Source: Methanobrevibacter sp. TLL-48-HuF1
Lineage (GTDB): Archaea; Methanobacteriota; Methanobacteria; Methanobacteriales; Methanobacteriaceae
Length of the DNA stretch: 64,000 nucleotides
Direction: 5' to 3'
Assembly: GCF_023617305.1 (NCBI RefSeq)
Contig: NZ_CP081485.1
Coordinates: 62,001 to 126,000, forward strand
In this document: in pieces, positions 35,523 through 42,852 of the stretch
Layout of the letters: each line of letters starts with the position of its first letter
Numbering within the stretch: position 1 is the first letter of the stretch
Translations under genes and position numbers: made by a program
Notes under the pieces: generated by a model
Seen by the model: only the letters and a program-made list of their open reading frames with translations
Database searches by the model: none
What the model was told of the DNA's origin: nothing

Positions 35523-36021
35523 AAATATGATGTGTCTGCTTACTTCACAGGTCAAAATTATTATAAAGACTCATTTGCTTCAGCATCATTTAGTGTGAAT
35601 AAATTAAACCCAGTCCTTAGTATTAATGCTAGTTCTATTAACTGTGGCGAAGATGTTATTATTAATGTGTCTTCATCTGTATCTTCTATAGAAGTTGAAT
35701 TAGTTATTCGTTTAGACAATTCAAATTATTATAGATATGATTCTTTCTATATATATGGTCAAGAATCAAGAAAAATATCTGATTTGCCTGCAGGAAGTTA
35801 TTTGGTTCAATTTATTGCACCGGAAGACACTAAAAATAATAGAGCACAAACTACAGTTCGTTTCACAGTATCCAAATTAGCTTCTTCTGTTGCAGTTGAT
35901 GTTAAAGATATTGTTGTTGGTGAGGATGCTGTTATTGGTGTGTCTGTTCCAGGTATTGTTTCTGGTGTAGTTAATGTTACTGTTAATGATGAATCTTATG
36001 ATGTAGCTATTGTTGATGGTA
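35523..36021 (+). pseudogene. Insert 6: internal segment of an adhesin-like protein
   Basis: Open in one frame across the whole 499-bp insert: about 166 residues with Ig-like repeats (LSINASSINCGEDVIINVSS, VAVDVKDIVVGEDAVIGVSV, VVNVTVNDESYDVAIVDGS). The pattern is that of Methanobrevibacter adhesin-like proteins. Neither start nor stop is native. A piece of surface-protein gene thus forms a complete insert. Confidence 0.75.
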
Positions 36022-36094
36022 GTCAAATTTTAATTGCATCTTTTTGAAGCAAACATACTACCTTATAAATATAAACTAAAAGGAGGTGAACACA

Positions 36095-36262
36095 ATTATT
36101 GATTATACTGAAAGCATTTCCAAAGATAACGTATCTGAAATAATAGATATATTACTCAAATTTCAATTAAAAAAAGTAACTGCTAAAGATGAAATTTCTA
36201 TGGAAACAGAAGAAGCAATGAAAAATTTAATAAGATTAATAGAACTTAAATCTACTTATTAA
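36095..36262 (+). CDS. Insert 7: small helical protein, non-ATG start
   Basis: AGGAGGTGA (36080-36088), a near-perfect ribosome-binding site, is followed 6 bp later by ATT ATT GAT, a frame of 55 codons to the TAA at 36260-36262 ([20 protein letters not shown] ... [11 protein letters not shown]). No ATG or GTG lies in the right position, so an ATT start is inferred. The small helical product has no family. It converges on the next gene with an 11-bp overlap. Confidence 0.45.
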
Positions 36263-36449
36263 GTCCTTCAGCTAATTCTTTAATTGGGGAGTAATTTTCT
36301 CCAGTGATTTGAAATATTTTATTTTTTGTGTATTCATTAATAGCTTGTTTAGAATCAAATTTGAGTTCTACTCCTTTTTCAAGATATATTTTGTAGGTCC
36401 CATTGGTTCTAAGTACTATTGCTGGATACTTTTCTTCTTCAGATACCAT
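36252..36449 (-). CDS. Insert 7: small protein, unknown
   Basis: A 65-residue protein ([20 protein letters not shown] ... [10 protein letters not shown]). Beta-strand start and helical end. It is the last of three same-direction genes behind the JAMM-domain fragment, with GAGGTTAT before the ATG. No family recognised; viral accessory gene by context. Confidence 0.5.
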
Positions 36450-36466
36450 AATATAACCTCAAATAT

Positions 36467-36697
36467 TTAAAGTTTAGATTCATCTATAGTAATAGGATTA
36501 TCAGATGTACCAAACAAATCAGGTAAATCACCAGATTCTATACAATCTTCTTTCCATTCATAATATGCTTCGGGATCTTCCAACCATAACTTTTTAATGC
36601 GAGCTTTTTGCTCTTCATCAGTTAATGTTTTCATATATGCAACTTCACTAGCATTTCCAAGCATGCCATAACCCCCATCTAACATTCCATCATACAT
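36467..36697 (-). CDS. Insert 7: small acidic protein, homolog of one in insert 9
   Basis: A 76-residue acidic protein with the pattern DPEAYYEWKEDC...LPDLFGTSDNP. The protein at 38082-38345 has NPKAFAEWKEWC...LTDIFGTLEDP in the same place behind a JAMM-domain protein. The conserved order suggests that it neutralises or escorts the JAMM domain (inference). AGGAGAT ribosome-binding site before the ATG. Confidence 0.55.
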   Translation of the reverse strand: MYDGMLDGGYGMLGNASEVAYMKTLTDEEQKARIKKLWLEDPEAYYEWKEDCIESGDLPDLFGTSDNPITIDESKL

Positions 36698-36716
36698 ATT
36701 AATATATCTCCTTTTC

Positions 36717-37290
36717 TTATTTAATAAATATTACTTCCATGTCAAAATCAACTAACTTCTCTTGATACATCTTTACATACCTATCATTATGTTTCATCAC
36801 ATAATTTTCTAACTTCCTATCATAAAGACTTTTTTTAGTAGCATAAAACTCCCTCCAGTTAGGAGTGTCTCTTCTAAAATCATCAACCATCTTATCAACA
36901 ATACCCTTTGTTACTTTTTTAATTTCATTATATCTTTCTTTGTTTTTAGTTACATTATTGTTTTTTATGATTAATGTGCCTGATTTATTAGTTGATACTC
37001 CATTTGACACCCCACACTTAGTATATGCAATTAAATCTTTTGGAGATGGTAATGGTGAGGTGTTACCTGGATGATTATGTATTACAGTATGAATACCATT
37101 TTTTAATCCTTCTTTTTGTAGCCATTCTGGAAATGCTACTTTCACGGCATTACCATTAGTGAATGTATCTATTATTTCATCATTTAATTTTACTGAAGCA
37201 TATTCAGTATTTTCATAATGAATATCTTTTTTAAAGTTAGATAAATGGTTAAATAGATTGGTGATTTCTTCATCACTTAGTTTTCCTTGA
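36717..37290 (-). pseudogene. Insert 7: JAMM-domain C-terminal fragment of a viral protein
   Basis: About 190 residues, open from the repeat border. It carries a JAMM/MPN metalloprotease signature IHTVIHNHPGNTSPLPSPKD (H-x-H-P-x7-S-x2-D), which binds zinc. The same domain forms the C-terminus of the MuF protein in insert 9, so this is probably the tail of such a protein from another virus. The first codon of the open frame lies in the repeat, so the real start is lost. Confidence 0.65.
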
Positions 37291-37327
37291 GTCAAATTTT
37301 AATTGCATCTTTTTGAAGCAAACATAC

Positions 37328-37741
37328 ACATTATAACTATCAGATACATCATAAGTATTATTAGCATAAGTATAATCCATATTTACAGTATTTTTAGCAA
37401 CAGTACTTACACCAGTTTCAGAATCAATAATGGTTATATTATCATCTGTACTATTATCAAATTCCGGAGCATATGCTTTATACCTTAAACTAAGACTTGT
37501 ACCACTTAAATCTCCAGTAGCTTCTTTTAATTTTAAAATTATTTTTCCGCCAGTTTTATTACCGTCAGGTTTTTCAACAGTATATAAACTGGAATCTATG
37601 ATTCTTCCTTTGGAGTCATATAAAACCAGACTGCCCAAATACATTATATTAGATGGAAGTACATCTGCAATAGTGATATTTTCAATTTTTGCACCATTAG
37701 CTATGTTAATATTTACATAATACTCAAATGGGAAATTTGAA
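37328..37741 (-). pseudogene. Insert 8: internal segment of a DUF11-like surface protein
   Basis: The smallest insert (414 bp) is open in one minus-strand frame: YYVNINIANGAKIENITIAD, VLPSNIMYLGSLVLYDSKGR, GKIILKLKEATGDLSGTSLS. Alternating beta strands and the 'VLPSNI.YLGS' turn resemble DUF11/conserved-repeat adhesins of Methanobrevibacter. Neither end is native. The open frame continues by chance through the repeat at 37291. Confidence 0.7.
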
Positions 37742-37798
37742 GTCAAATTTTAATTGCATCTTTTTGAAGCAAACATACCTCAAAAAAAAAGAAAAAAA

Positions 37799-38140
37799 TT
37801 AAAGAATTTGTTTCAATTTATATGTAACTTTTTCATTATCTTCAATAGGATTATACTCAATAATCCTATTTAATATAACATGAATTGTCTCTTCAATATT
37901 GTTTTTAAGATTTTCTTTAAATTTTTTATCAAAACTAAACTTAATATTCTTCAATTCATTCCCATCTTCAGAAGAAATTTCCAAAGAACAAACATTTCTA
38001 TGTGTATCAATAATAATTAAATAATAATGATGTCTATTTAGGATTAATATAAAAGTATAAATAATATAAAAAAAGTAGGTTTTAGTCTTCAGCAAATAGT
38101 TTTTCTTCATCAAATTCTTTAGGATCTTCAAGAGTACCAA
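37799..38140 (-). CDS. Insert 9: hypothetical protein, start uncertain
   Basis: Up to 113 residues. The C-terminal 70 (IDTHRNVCSLEISSEDGNEL, KNIKFSFDKKFKENLKNNIE) look like a real soluble protein; the first 40 residues are hydrophobic and overlap the upstream gene by 59 bp. The true start may therefore be further downstream at a non-ATG codon. It ends 21 bp from the repeat at 37742. No family recognised. Confidence 0.4.
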   Translation of the reverse strand: MVLLKILKNLMKKNYLLKTKTYFFYIIYTFILILNRHHYYLIIIDTHRNVCSLEISSEDGNELKNIKFSFDKKFKENLKNNIEETIHVILNRIIEYNPIEDNEKVTYKLKQIL

Positions 38141-38345
38141 AAATATCAGTCAAAAGATGTACATACATACACCATTCTTTCCATTCAGCAAAAGCTTTAG
38201 GATTAGTCTTATACATCCCTCTCATATGCTCCATCTTTTCCTCCTCAGTTTCAAGGATTCTTATGTAAGCACTATGATCAGTGTTAAATGTCCCGTAACC
38301 AACACGACGACCCGCATCAAGACCATTAACTTCAAAGTATCTCAT
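38082..38345 (-). CDS. Insert 9: small acidic protein, homolog of one in insert 7
   Basis: An 87-residue acidic protein with NPKAFAEWKEWCMYVHLLTD + IFGTLEDP, matching the 76-residue protein of insert 7. It follows the MuF-JAMM gene by 15 bp with a GGAG ribosome-binding site (gaaggagtgttg). A dedicated partner of the JAMM-type toxin domain is the natural inference, not proved. Confidence 0.55.
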   Translation of the reverse strand: MRYFEVNGLDAGRRVGYGTFNTDHSAYIRILETEEEKMEHMRGMYKTNPKAFAEWKEWCMYVHLLTDIFGTLEDPKEFDEEKLFAED

Positions 38346-38360
38346 GAAACAACACTCCTT

Positions 38361-39995
38361 CTAATATAAAAATTCAATTTCAAAACCATAATCTGATAAT
38401 TCATCTTCATATAATTTTTTATATTTATTTTTATGTTCATTAACATATTTATCTCTTTCTTTAAAATATTTTAACTCTTCAGAAGTATATTCCTTAACAG
38501 GTTTACCCTCATACAAAGTAGGCGGAGGAACCATACCTGTATCAGTAGAAAAATGCTCTTTCATTTTATCTTCAATCTTTACACCAAGTTCATAGATTTC
38601 TTTATATTTGTCTTTATTTTGTGAAGATTTATTGTTTTTAAGAATAAAAGTACCTTCTTCATTTGTTACTAAACCATATTTTATTTCTAATGAAGTAAAA
38701 TAAGCTAAATCATCAGAAGAAGGTAATGGGGGGTTTGATTTTGGATGATTATGAATTAAATATAAAATACCTTTATCTTCCTTTGCAATTTCTAAAAAAG
38801 TAGTAGATAAAGCTACTTCTTTATTCGCCCCATTTGAAAAAATCCCTGATACAGTTCCTTTATTTGTTATTGCCCAACCATGCTCAATATTAATAAAATG
38901 AACATTCTTTTGAAAATTAAATAAATCCTCAGTTAAAATGCTTATAGTCTTTGAATCCATAAATCCTGAAAGTCTTTTTTCAAATTCTTCTTTAGATAAA
39001 GAATTTCTAATTCCTTTGTAATCATATTCCCATAAATCTTTTTCATTGTTTAATTTCCCATTTGAGAAAAGATTTCTTAAAATATTAAGTTCATCATTTG
39101 ATAATGGTGTTAAGTTAACTGTGTATGGTTCAACATCACTATCTCTACTATCCCACACACTCAAATAAGTACAACGGCAATTAGGGTGCAAAGGCAACAT
39201 ACTATCCTCATCCAAATCACTTATACGATGCACATTATCTTTTAAACCAGGATGATAAACCTTATCTTCACTTTTATTAAATAAGTAAGCATTATCCAAA
39301 CATAAACTACAAACATTACTATCTTCAGCAGTTAGAATAGTAACTTCAGTATAGCCTTCATTAACATAGGATTGTAAAATACCTGTGTTTTGTGCTCTGC
39401 TAACTTCTGTTTTAGCAATCATTACTGCTCTTTGTTTAGCACTTAAAGTACTACCTTCTAAAGGTTTTACTCCTAATTCAATTATTTTGTTAGCTAAACT
39501 ATATGGGTTTTCACCAGTAGCTACAGCTTGAGTAATTGTTTTTTTAACACTGCCTCGTAAATCATCACTTAATTTCTTTATTAAATGAAAATTGTATTGT
39601 CTTACAAAGTCTAATGCTTCCTTGTCAGTATCAGTGAATACGAGTTTCTGTTTAATGTCATTGTATCCTTTCTGTTTACCTAATTCATATACTCGTTCGA
39701 TTAAATCATCAACACTTTCATAGCTCTGCTCTAATAAATCATCCCATTCCATATCCAAACTTTGGAGTATTTCTTTTTGTCTTTGCATTTCCGCATAATA
39801 ATACTCTTTAGCCCGTGGTGATGATAACCACATTCTACTATGGTTTAATTGCTTGTCAAGTAAGTTACTTATCAAATTATAATATTCTTGTACACTTATG
39901 GGGTCTTTAGTTTTGTTTATACGGAATTCTTCCCATAAACCAGTACATGATAATAATAATTTATCTGTTTCTATCTGTTCACTTGTTTTAATCAT
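38361..39995 (-). CDS. Insert 9: MuF-type viral head protein with C-terminal JAMM domain
   Basis: A 544-residue intact gene. Residues about 130-285 are the phage Mu gpF-like minor head domain (AVMIAKTEVSRAQNTGILQS, SNVCSLCLDNA, MLPLHPNCRCTYLSV). The C-terminal part has the JAMM zinc signature ILYLIHNHPKSNPPLPSSDD near residue 415. MuF proteins with variable C-terminal enzymatic or toxin domains are known in tailed viruses. Its start overlaps the portal fragment by 8 bp, as in viral head operons. A virus segment of 2.6 kb therefore sits between two CRISPR-type repeats. Confidence 0.8.
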   Translation of the reverse strand: MIKTSEQIETDKLLLSCTGLWEEFRINKTKDPISVQEYYNLISNLLDKQLNHSRMWLSSPRAKEYYYAEMQRQKEILQSLDMEWDDLLEQSYESVDDLIERVYELGKQKGYNDIKQKLVFTDTDKEALDFVRQYNFHLIKKLSDDLRGSVKKTITQAVATGENPYSLANKIIELGVKPLEGSTLSAKQRAVMIAKTEVSRAQNTGILQSYVNEGYTEVTILTAEDSNVCSLCLDNAYLFNKSEDKVYHPGLKDNVHRISDLDEDSMLPLHPNCRCTYLSVWDSRDSDVEPYTVNLTPLSNDELNILRNLFSNGKLNNEKDLWEYDYKGIRNSLSKEEFEKRLSGFMDSKTISILTEDLFNFQKNVHFINIEHGWAITNKGTVSGIFSNGANKEVALSTTFLEIAKEDKGILYLIHNHPKSNPPLPSSDDLAYFTSLEIKYGLVTNEEGTFILKNNKSSQNKDKYKEIYELGVKIEDKMKEHFSTDTGMVPPPTLYEGKPVKEYTSEELKYFKERDKYVNEHKNKYKKLYEDELSDYGFEIEFLY

Positions 39996-40401
39996 ATTCT
40001 CGCCTTAACCTTTCCATAGTCAAAGCTTTTTGCAGACTTTTAACTTGTAAATCCACATTAGGACTCATGTTTAGGTTTTGGTTTAAAGGTAACTCACCCC
40101 AATCCACAGGATTCAAACCATAATCCAAACGAACCTCGTTAATAGATTTAACACCGTTCTTCAACTGAATATCCTCTATCTGAGCACGAGTCAACTTATT
40201 CTCCAAATCCATATGGTTATACTCAAAAACCTCTTTAAACCCAGACCTGCCTAATACTTTATTAAAAGCATTTTCAATAATCTTACAATCCCCGGACAAA
40301 GTATTATTAAAAGATTTTTCTTGACTATCCCCTGTACCACTACCTAAGTGTGCTGTTTCAACAATACCTATCACAGCAGGAGGCACTTGAAAACCAATTA
40401 A
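39988..40401 (-). pseudogene. Insert 9: C-terminal fragment of a viral portal protein
   Basis: About 137 residues from the repeat border: LIGFQVPPAVIGIVETAHLG, FEYNHMDLENKLTRAQIEDI, VRLDYGLNPVDWGELPLNQ. 'IN E.R...GL.P' and the position directly before MuF are typical of portal protein C-termini. The frame happens to be in phase with an ATG inside the repeat (MQLKFD), which could allow translation of a fragment. Confidence 0.7.
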
Positions 40402-40438
40402 GTCAAATTTTAATTGCATCTTTTTGAAGCAAACATAC

Positions 40439-40921
40439 CTAATGCTAATGTTGAGGTTATAATTCATATAGCTGATAATACACAGGTAGCTGCATTTTTA
40501 ACTCCTAGAATTATTATTAATGAAATAAAAACTCATTTTGCTAATCAGTTAGATGAAATTGATATGATTTTAGTTCCAGGTTTAATAAAGAAAGGAACCA
40601 GGGAAATAACAAAAGAATTGGGAATTCCTACTTTTAAAGGTTCAACTGACGGAGCTGATTTGGCTATGGTTTTAAATTTAATTGATCAAATTGAATTGTC
40701 TGAAGATAAACCTGCAGATAAACTAATTGAAGAGGAAAAAAGAAAAGAAGCTTTAAAATTCATTGATGATTTTGAAAATGATGAAAAAACCATTGAAAAA
40801 TTATTGGAAAAACCTAATAATATTCTGGTTGGAAATCTCCCGGTAGGTGAAGATTTTCCAATGAGAGTATTGTCTGAAATAGCTAACGCCCCATTTTTAT
40901 CAAAAGAAGCTTTAATTCATA
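40439..40921 (+). pseudogene. Insert 10: internal fragment of a dihydropteroate-synthase-related protein
   Basis: Open across the insert, about 160 residues: [60 protein letters not shown]. This matches the N-terminal part of the methanogen dihydropteroate-synthase-related protein (pterin/methanopterin pathway). It lies next to the leader, so it would be the most recent acquisition, and it looks like chromosomal methanogen DNA, not viral DNA. Confidence 0.7.
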
Positions 40922-40958
40922 GTCAAATTTTAATTGCATCTTTTTGAAGCAAACATAC

Positions 40959-41072
40959 TTTATTTTTATTTTCTTTTTTATACTATTTAAACACATGTTA
41001 ATTCTTTTTTGAAAAGTATTATTAGGAAAGTATAAAAGTATTACAAAAATAAGGGGGCTTTCCTAAAATTAT
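40959..41072 (-). promoter_or_regulatory. Candidate leader of the array
   Basis: About 114 bp, very AT-rich, between the last repeat and the cas1 stop codon. It contains TTAGGAAAG (41022-41030) inverted as CTTTCCTAA (41058-41066), which could be a cas1 terminator or a protein-binding site, and two AAGTATTA boxes (near 41015 and 41033). A tatttaaacaca element near 40983 could be part of a promoter. Confidence 0.5.
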
Positions 41073-42077
41073 TTACCAGTTTAAATAAAACCCACTATAT
41101 TCTGTATTATTAAGTAATGAATTTACTAATTTTTTTGTTTGATTTTCAATGATTTTAGCATAAGTTACTTTTTCATTTTCAAAAGTTAAATCACTATGAA
41201 TTTTGGCCATTATTTCGCCGGCTAATAAGTTTCTTGATTCTAATTTTAATGAATTGTTTCTTTTATCAATGTTTGTTTCGTTGATTTGGTTGGTGTTTAT
41301 TAATTTGAACACTGTTTTATCAACGATTTGTTGTCTAAATTCTTCTATTAAATCAAAAATTAAGCTTTGTCTTCTTTTTAAATCTGCATGCAATAATCCG
41401 CAGTATGGATCAAGCCCTAATGTTACAATATTTTTTGCAATTTCTGAAGCAAGTATTGCATATCCATAATTTAGCATAGAATTTACAACATCATTTTCTG
41501 GTTTTTGATTTCTGTTTTTGAAATTGATTTCATCAGGCAGCAGCAAACTTACTGCTTCCCAGTAATTAACAGAAGCTATTCCTTCAAATCCCATTATTTT
41601 ATTTTTAGATGTGAATATATTATCATTTAGACTTATTTTAAAGTTTTTGAAATCTTTTATGTTTTGTTTAATTTTATTTTCAATTATTTTAACTTCTTTG
41701 ATTTTTTTATTTTTATTTAATGTTTTAATTGTTGATTTTTGGTTTTTCATTTTAGATGTTATAAATTCTTTTGAAATTAAAAGCCCTTTATGATTTTCAC
41801 TAGCTTGATATTGTAATTTTTTTAAAACAATATTGTTCTGATTTGGAGACTCTAAAATATAGTTGATTTGACCAAAGTAGTTGATACTAATTAATTTAAT
41901 ATTGTTTTTTGCCATAAGATTTAATGCATCGAATGTTATATGGCCTTTAGCCATTATAGTTATATCTGATACTTTGTTTGCAGAAATTCTATATATCTCA
42001 TTGTCTTTTTCCATGACTACTATTTGATTGTCTTTTTTTCTTAGTGTTTTATTGTAGCCATCAATTATCAATTTCAT
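41073..42077 (-). CDS. cas1: Cas1 integrase
   Basis: A 334-residue Cas1. The N-terminal beta domain (MKLIIDGYNKTLRKKDNQIV) is followed by a helical catalytic domain. The metal ligands appear present: Glu in MGFEGIASVNYWEAV, His in GLDPYCGLLHADLKRR, and Asp in SLIFDLIEEFRQQIVDK. Cas1 with Cas2 inserts new DNA at the leader-repeat junction and duplicates the repeat. Here the only adjacent array has kilobase-scale inserts. cas2 overlaps its start by 4 bp, and the operon points toward the array. No effector genes accompany it. Confidence 0.9.
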   Translation of the reverse strand: MKLIIDGYNKTLRKKDNQIVVMEKDNEIYRISANKVSDITIMAKGHITFDALNLMAKNNIKLISINYFGQINYILESPNQNNIVLKKLQYQASENHKGLLISKEFITSKMKNQKSTIKTLNKNKKIKEVKIIENKIKQNIKDFKNFKISLNDNIFTSKNKIMGFEGIASVNYWEAVSLLLPDEINFKNRNQKPENDVVNSMLNYGYAILASEIAKNIVTLGLDPYCGLLHADLKRRQSLIFDLIEEFRQQIVDKTVFKLINTNQINETNIDKRNNSLKLESRNLLAGEIMAKIHSDLTFENEKVTYAKIIENQTKKLVNSLLNNTEYSGFYLNW

Positions 42078-42358
42078 AATATCTTATATTTTTCTTCTTC
42101 TAGATTTATTTCTTTTCCAAAATATGTGATTTTATTATAACATGTCCCACATATTGGAATTATAATTATAAACCCGTTTTCATCAGGTATTTTTGATATT
42201 TTTTCTTTTAAAATAAGTATTTCATTATTATCCAAATTTCCAATATATGTTTTTTCACTTATTTGTTTAAATGCATTGTAGTTTAAGATTCTTTTAAGTT
42301 TTAAAATATCTTTTTTGAATTTTAAATTAAATAAAACTAGAATTTTCAATTTTATCAC
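42074..42358 (-). CDS. cas2: Cas2-like protein, divergent
   Basis: A 94-residue protein in the position and with the layout of Cas2: first strand IKLKILVLFNL, helix KDILKLKRILNYNAFKQ, then ISEKTYIGNLDNNE, and GFIIIIPIC..CYNKITYFGK. The Asp that normally follows the first strand is Asn here (LVLFNL), so nuclease activity is unlikely; Cas2 serves mainly as the dimer that positions Cas1. Its divergence could matter for the unusual insert length (inference). Start overlaps nothing upstream. Confidence 0.75.
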   Translation of the reverse strand: MIKLKILVLFNLKFKKDILKLKRILNYNAFKQISEKTYIGNLDNNEILILKEKISKIPDENGFIIIIPICGTCYNKITYFGKEINLEEEKYKIL

Positions 42359-42525
42359 ATTTTTTAATTAATATCCATATTTTTTTAAGTAATTCCAAAT
42401 TTATGACTCAAATCAGAATTTTAAAGTTTATTAATTATTTTTTCTAATAAAATTACTATTCAGTTATTTTATTCAAAAATACTTAAAGTATCCAAGAATA
42501 ATAATAATAAAAATGATTATAAAAC

Positions 42526-42777
42526 TTATTCCCCTCTAATTATCATATCTCCATATGAAATATCACTATCAACACATCTAATACCAAATGTAAAAATATT
42601 ATTAATCATATAAGTACCTTTATTAAGTTTACCCTCCTGATATTTAGGAGGTAATTTAAAATCAACATTATTTATTTTTACTGTTTTCCAATCAGAACTA
42701 TCTACTGCATTTACACAATTAATTGAAACTATTAAACTAATAAAAAGTAAAGATATTAAAAGTTTTTTTGAAATCAT
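42526..42777 (-). CDS. Truncated secreted protein, paralog of the gene at 52701-53279
   Basis: An 83-residue protein with signal peptide (KKLLISLLFISLIVSINCVNA) and then SSDWKTVKINNVDFKLPPKY, nearly the same as the N-terminus of the 53-kb protein (NWKTVKINDVDFKIPPKY). It ends after IRCVDSDISYGDMIIRGE where the paralog continues for over 100 residues, so it is probably a truncated copy. The 167 bp between it and cas2 hold no gene. Confidence 0.55.
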   Translation of the reverse strand: MISKKLLISLLFISLIVSINCVNAVDSSDWKTVKINNVDFKLPPKYQEGKLNKGTYMINNIFTFGIRCVDSDISYGDMIIRGE

Positions 42778-42852
42778 ATAATCACTATTATGTATTTAGA
42801 AAATCAATTCATTCATCGAAACTTAAGCAGTTTTTTTCTAATTTTTATATTT

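Larger units (their letters stand above)
31156..40958 (-). CRISPR. Giant-spacer CRISPR-like array (12 repeats, 11 long inserts)
   Basis: A 37-bp sequence (+ strand GTCAAATTTTAATTGC ... GCAAACATAC) occurs 11 times without change and in one orientation at 31717, 32766, 33437, 34011, 34920, 35486, 36022, 37291, 37742, 40402 and 40922 (first bases). A degenerate copy lies at 31156-31192. Intervals are 524, 1012, 634, 537, 872, 529, 499, 1232, 414, 2623 and 483 bp, many times longer than CRISPR spacers. The repeat has an imperfect dyad TTGCATC-TTTTT-GAAGCAA. cas2-cas1 and an AT-rich leader lie at the high-coordinate end, the degenerate repeat at the other, exactly the polarity of a CRISPR array read on the minus strand. 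Inserts cut genes at their borders and come from unrelated loci. Confidence 0.85.

Noticed and set aside
35193-36047. A single 284-residue ORF joining an acyltransferase start to adhesin repeats
   Set aside because: It reads through the repeat at 35486 by chance; the two halves belong to separate inserts with unrelated families.
37273-37746. A 157-residue minus-strand ORF ending in [12 protein letters not shown]
   Set aside because: It is the adhesin fragment of insert 8 continued through the repeat at 37291 into insert 7; start and end are not native.
31156-40958. Integron-type cassette array with attC sites
   Set aside because: The repeats are identical, short and have only a weak dyad; the nearest tyrosine recombinase is more than 6 kb away, whereas cas1-cas2 lie directly beside the array.
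31156-40958. Assembly artefact joining unrelated contigs
   Set aside because: A 37-bp shared sequence at every junction, constant orientation, a degenerate end copy and adjacent cas genes form an ordered structure that random misassembly would not make; long-read confirmation would still be decisive.
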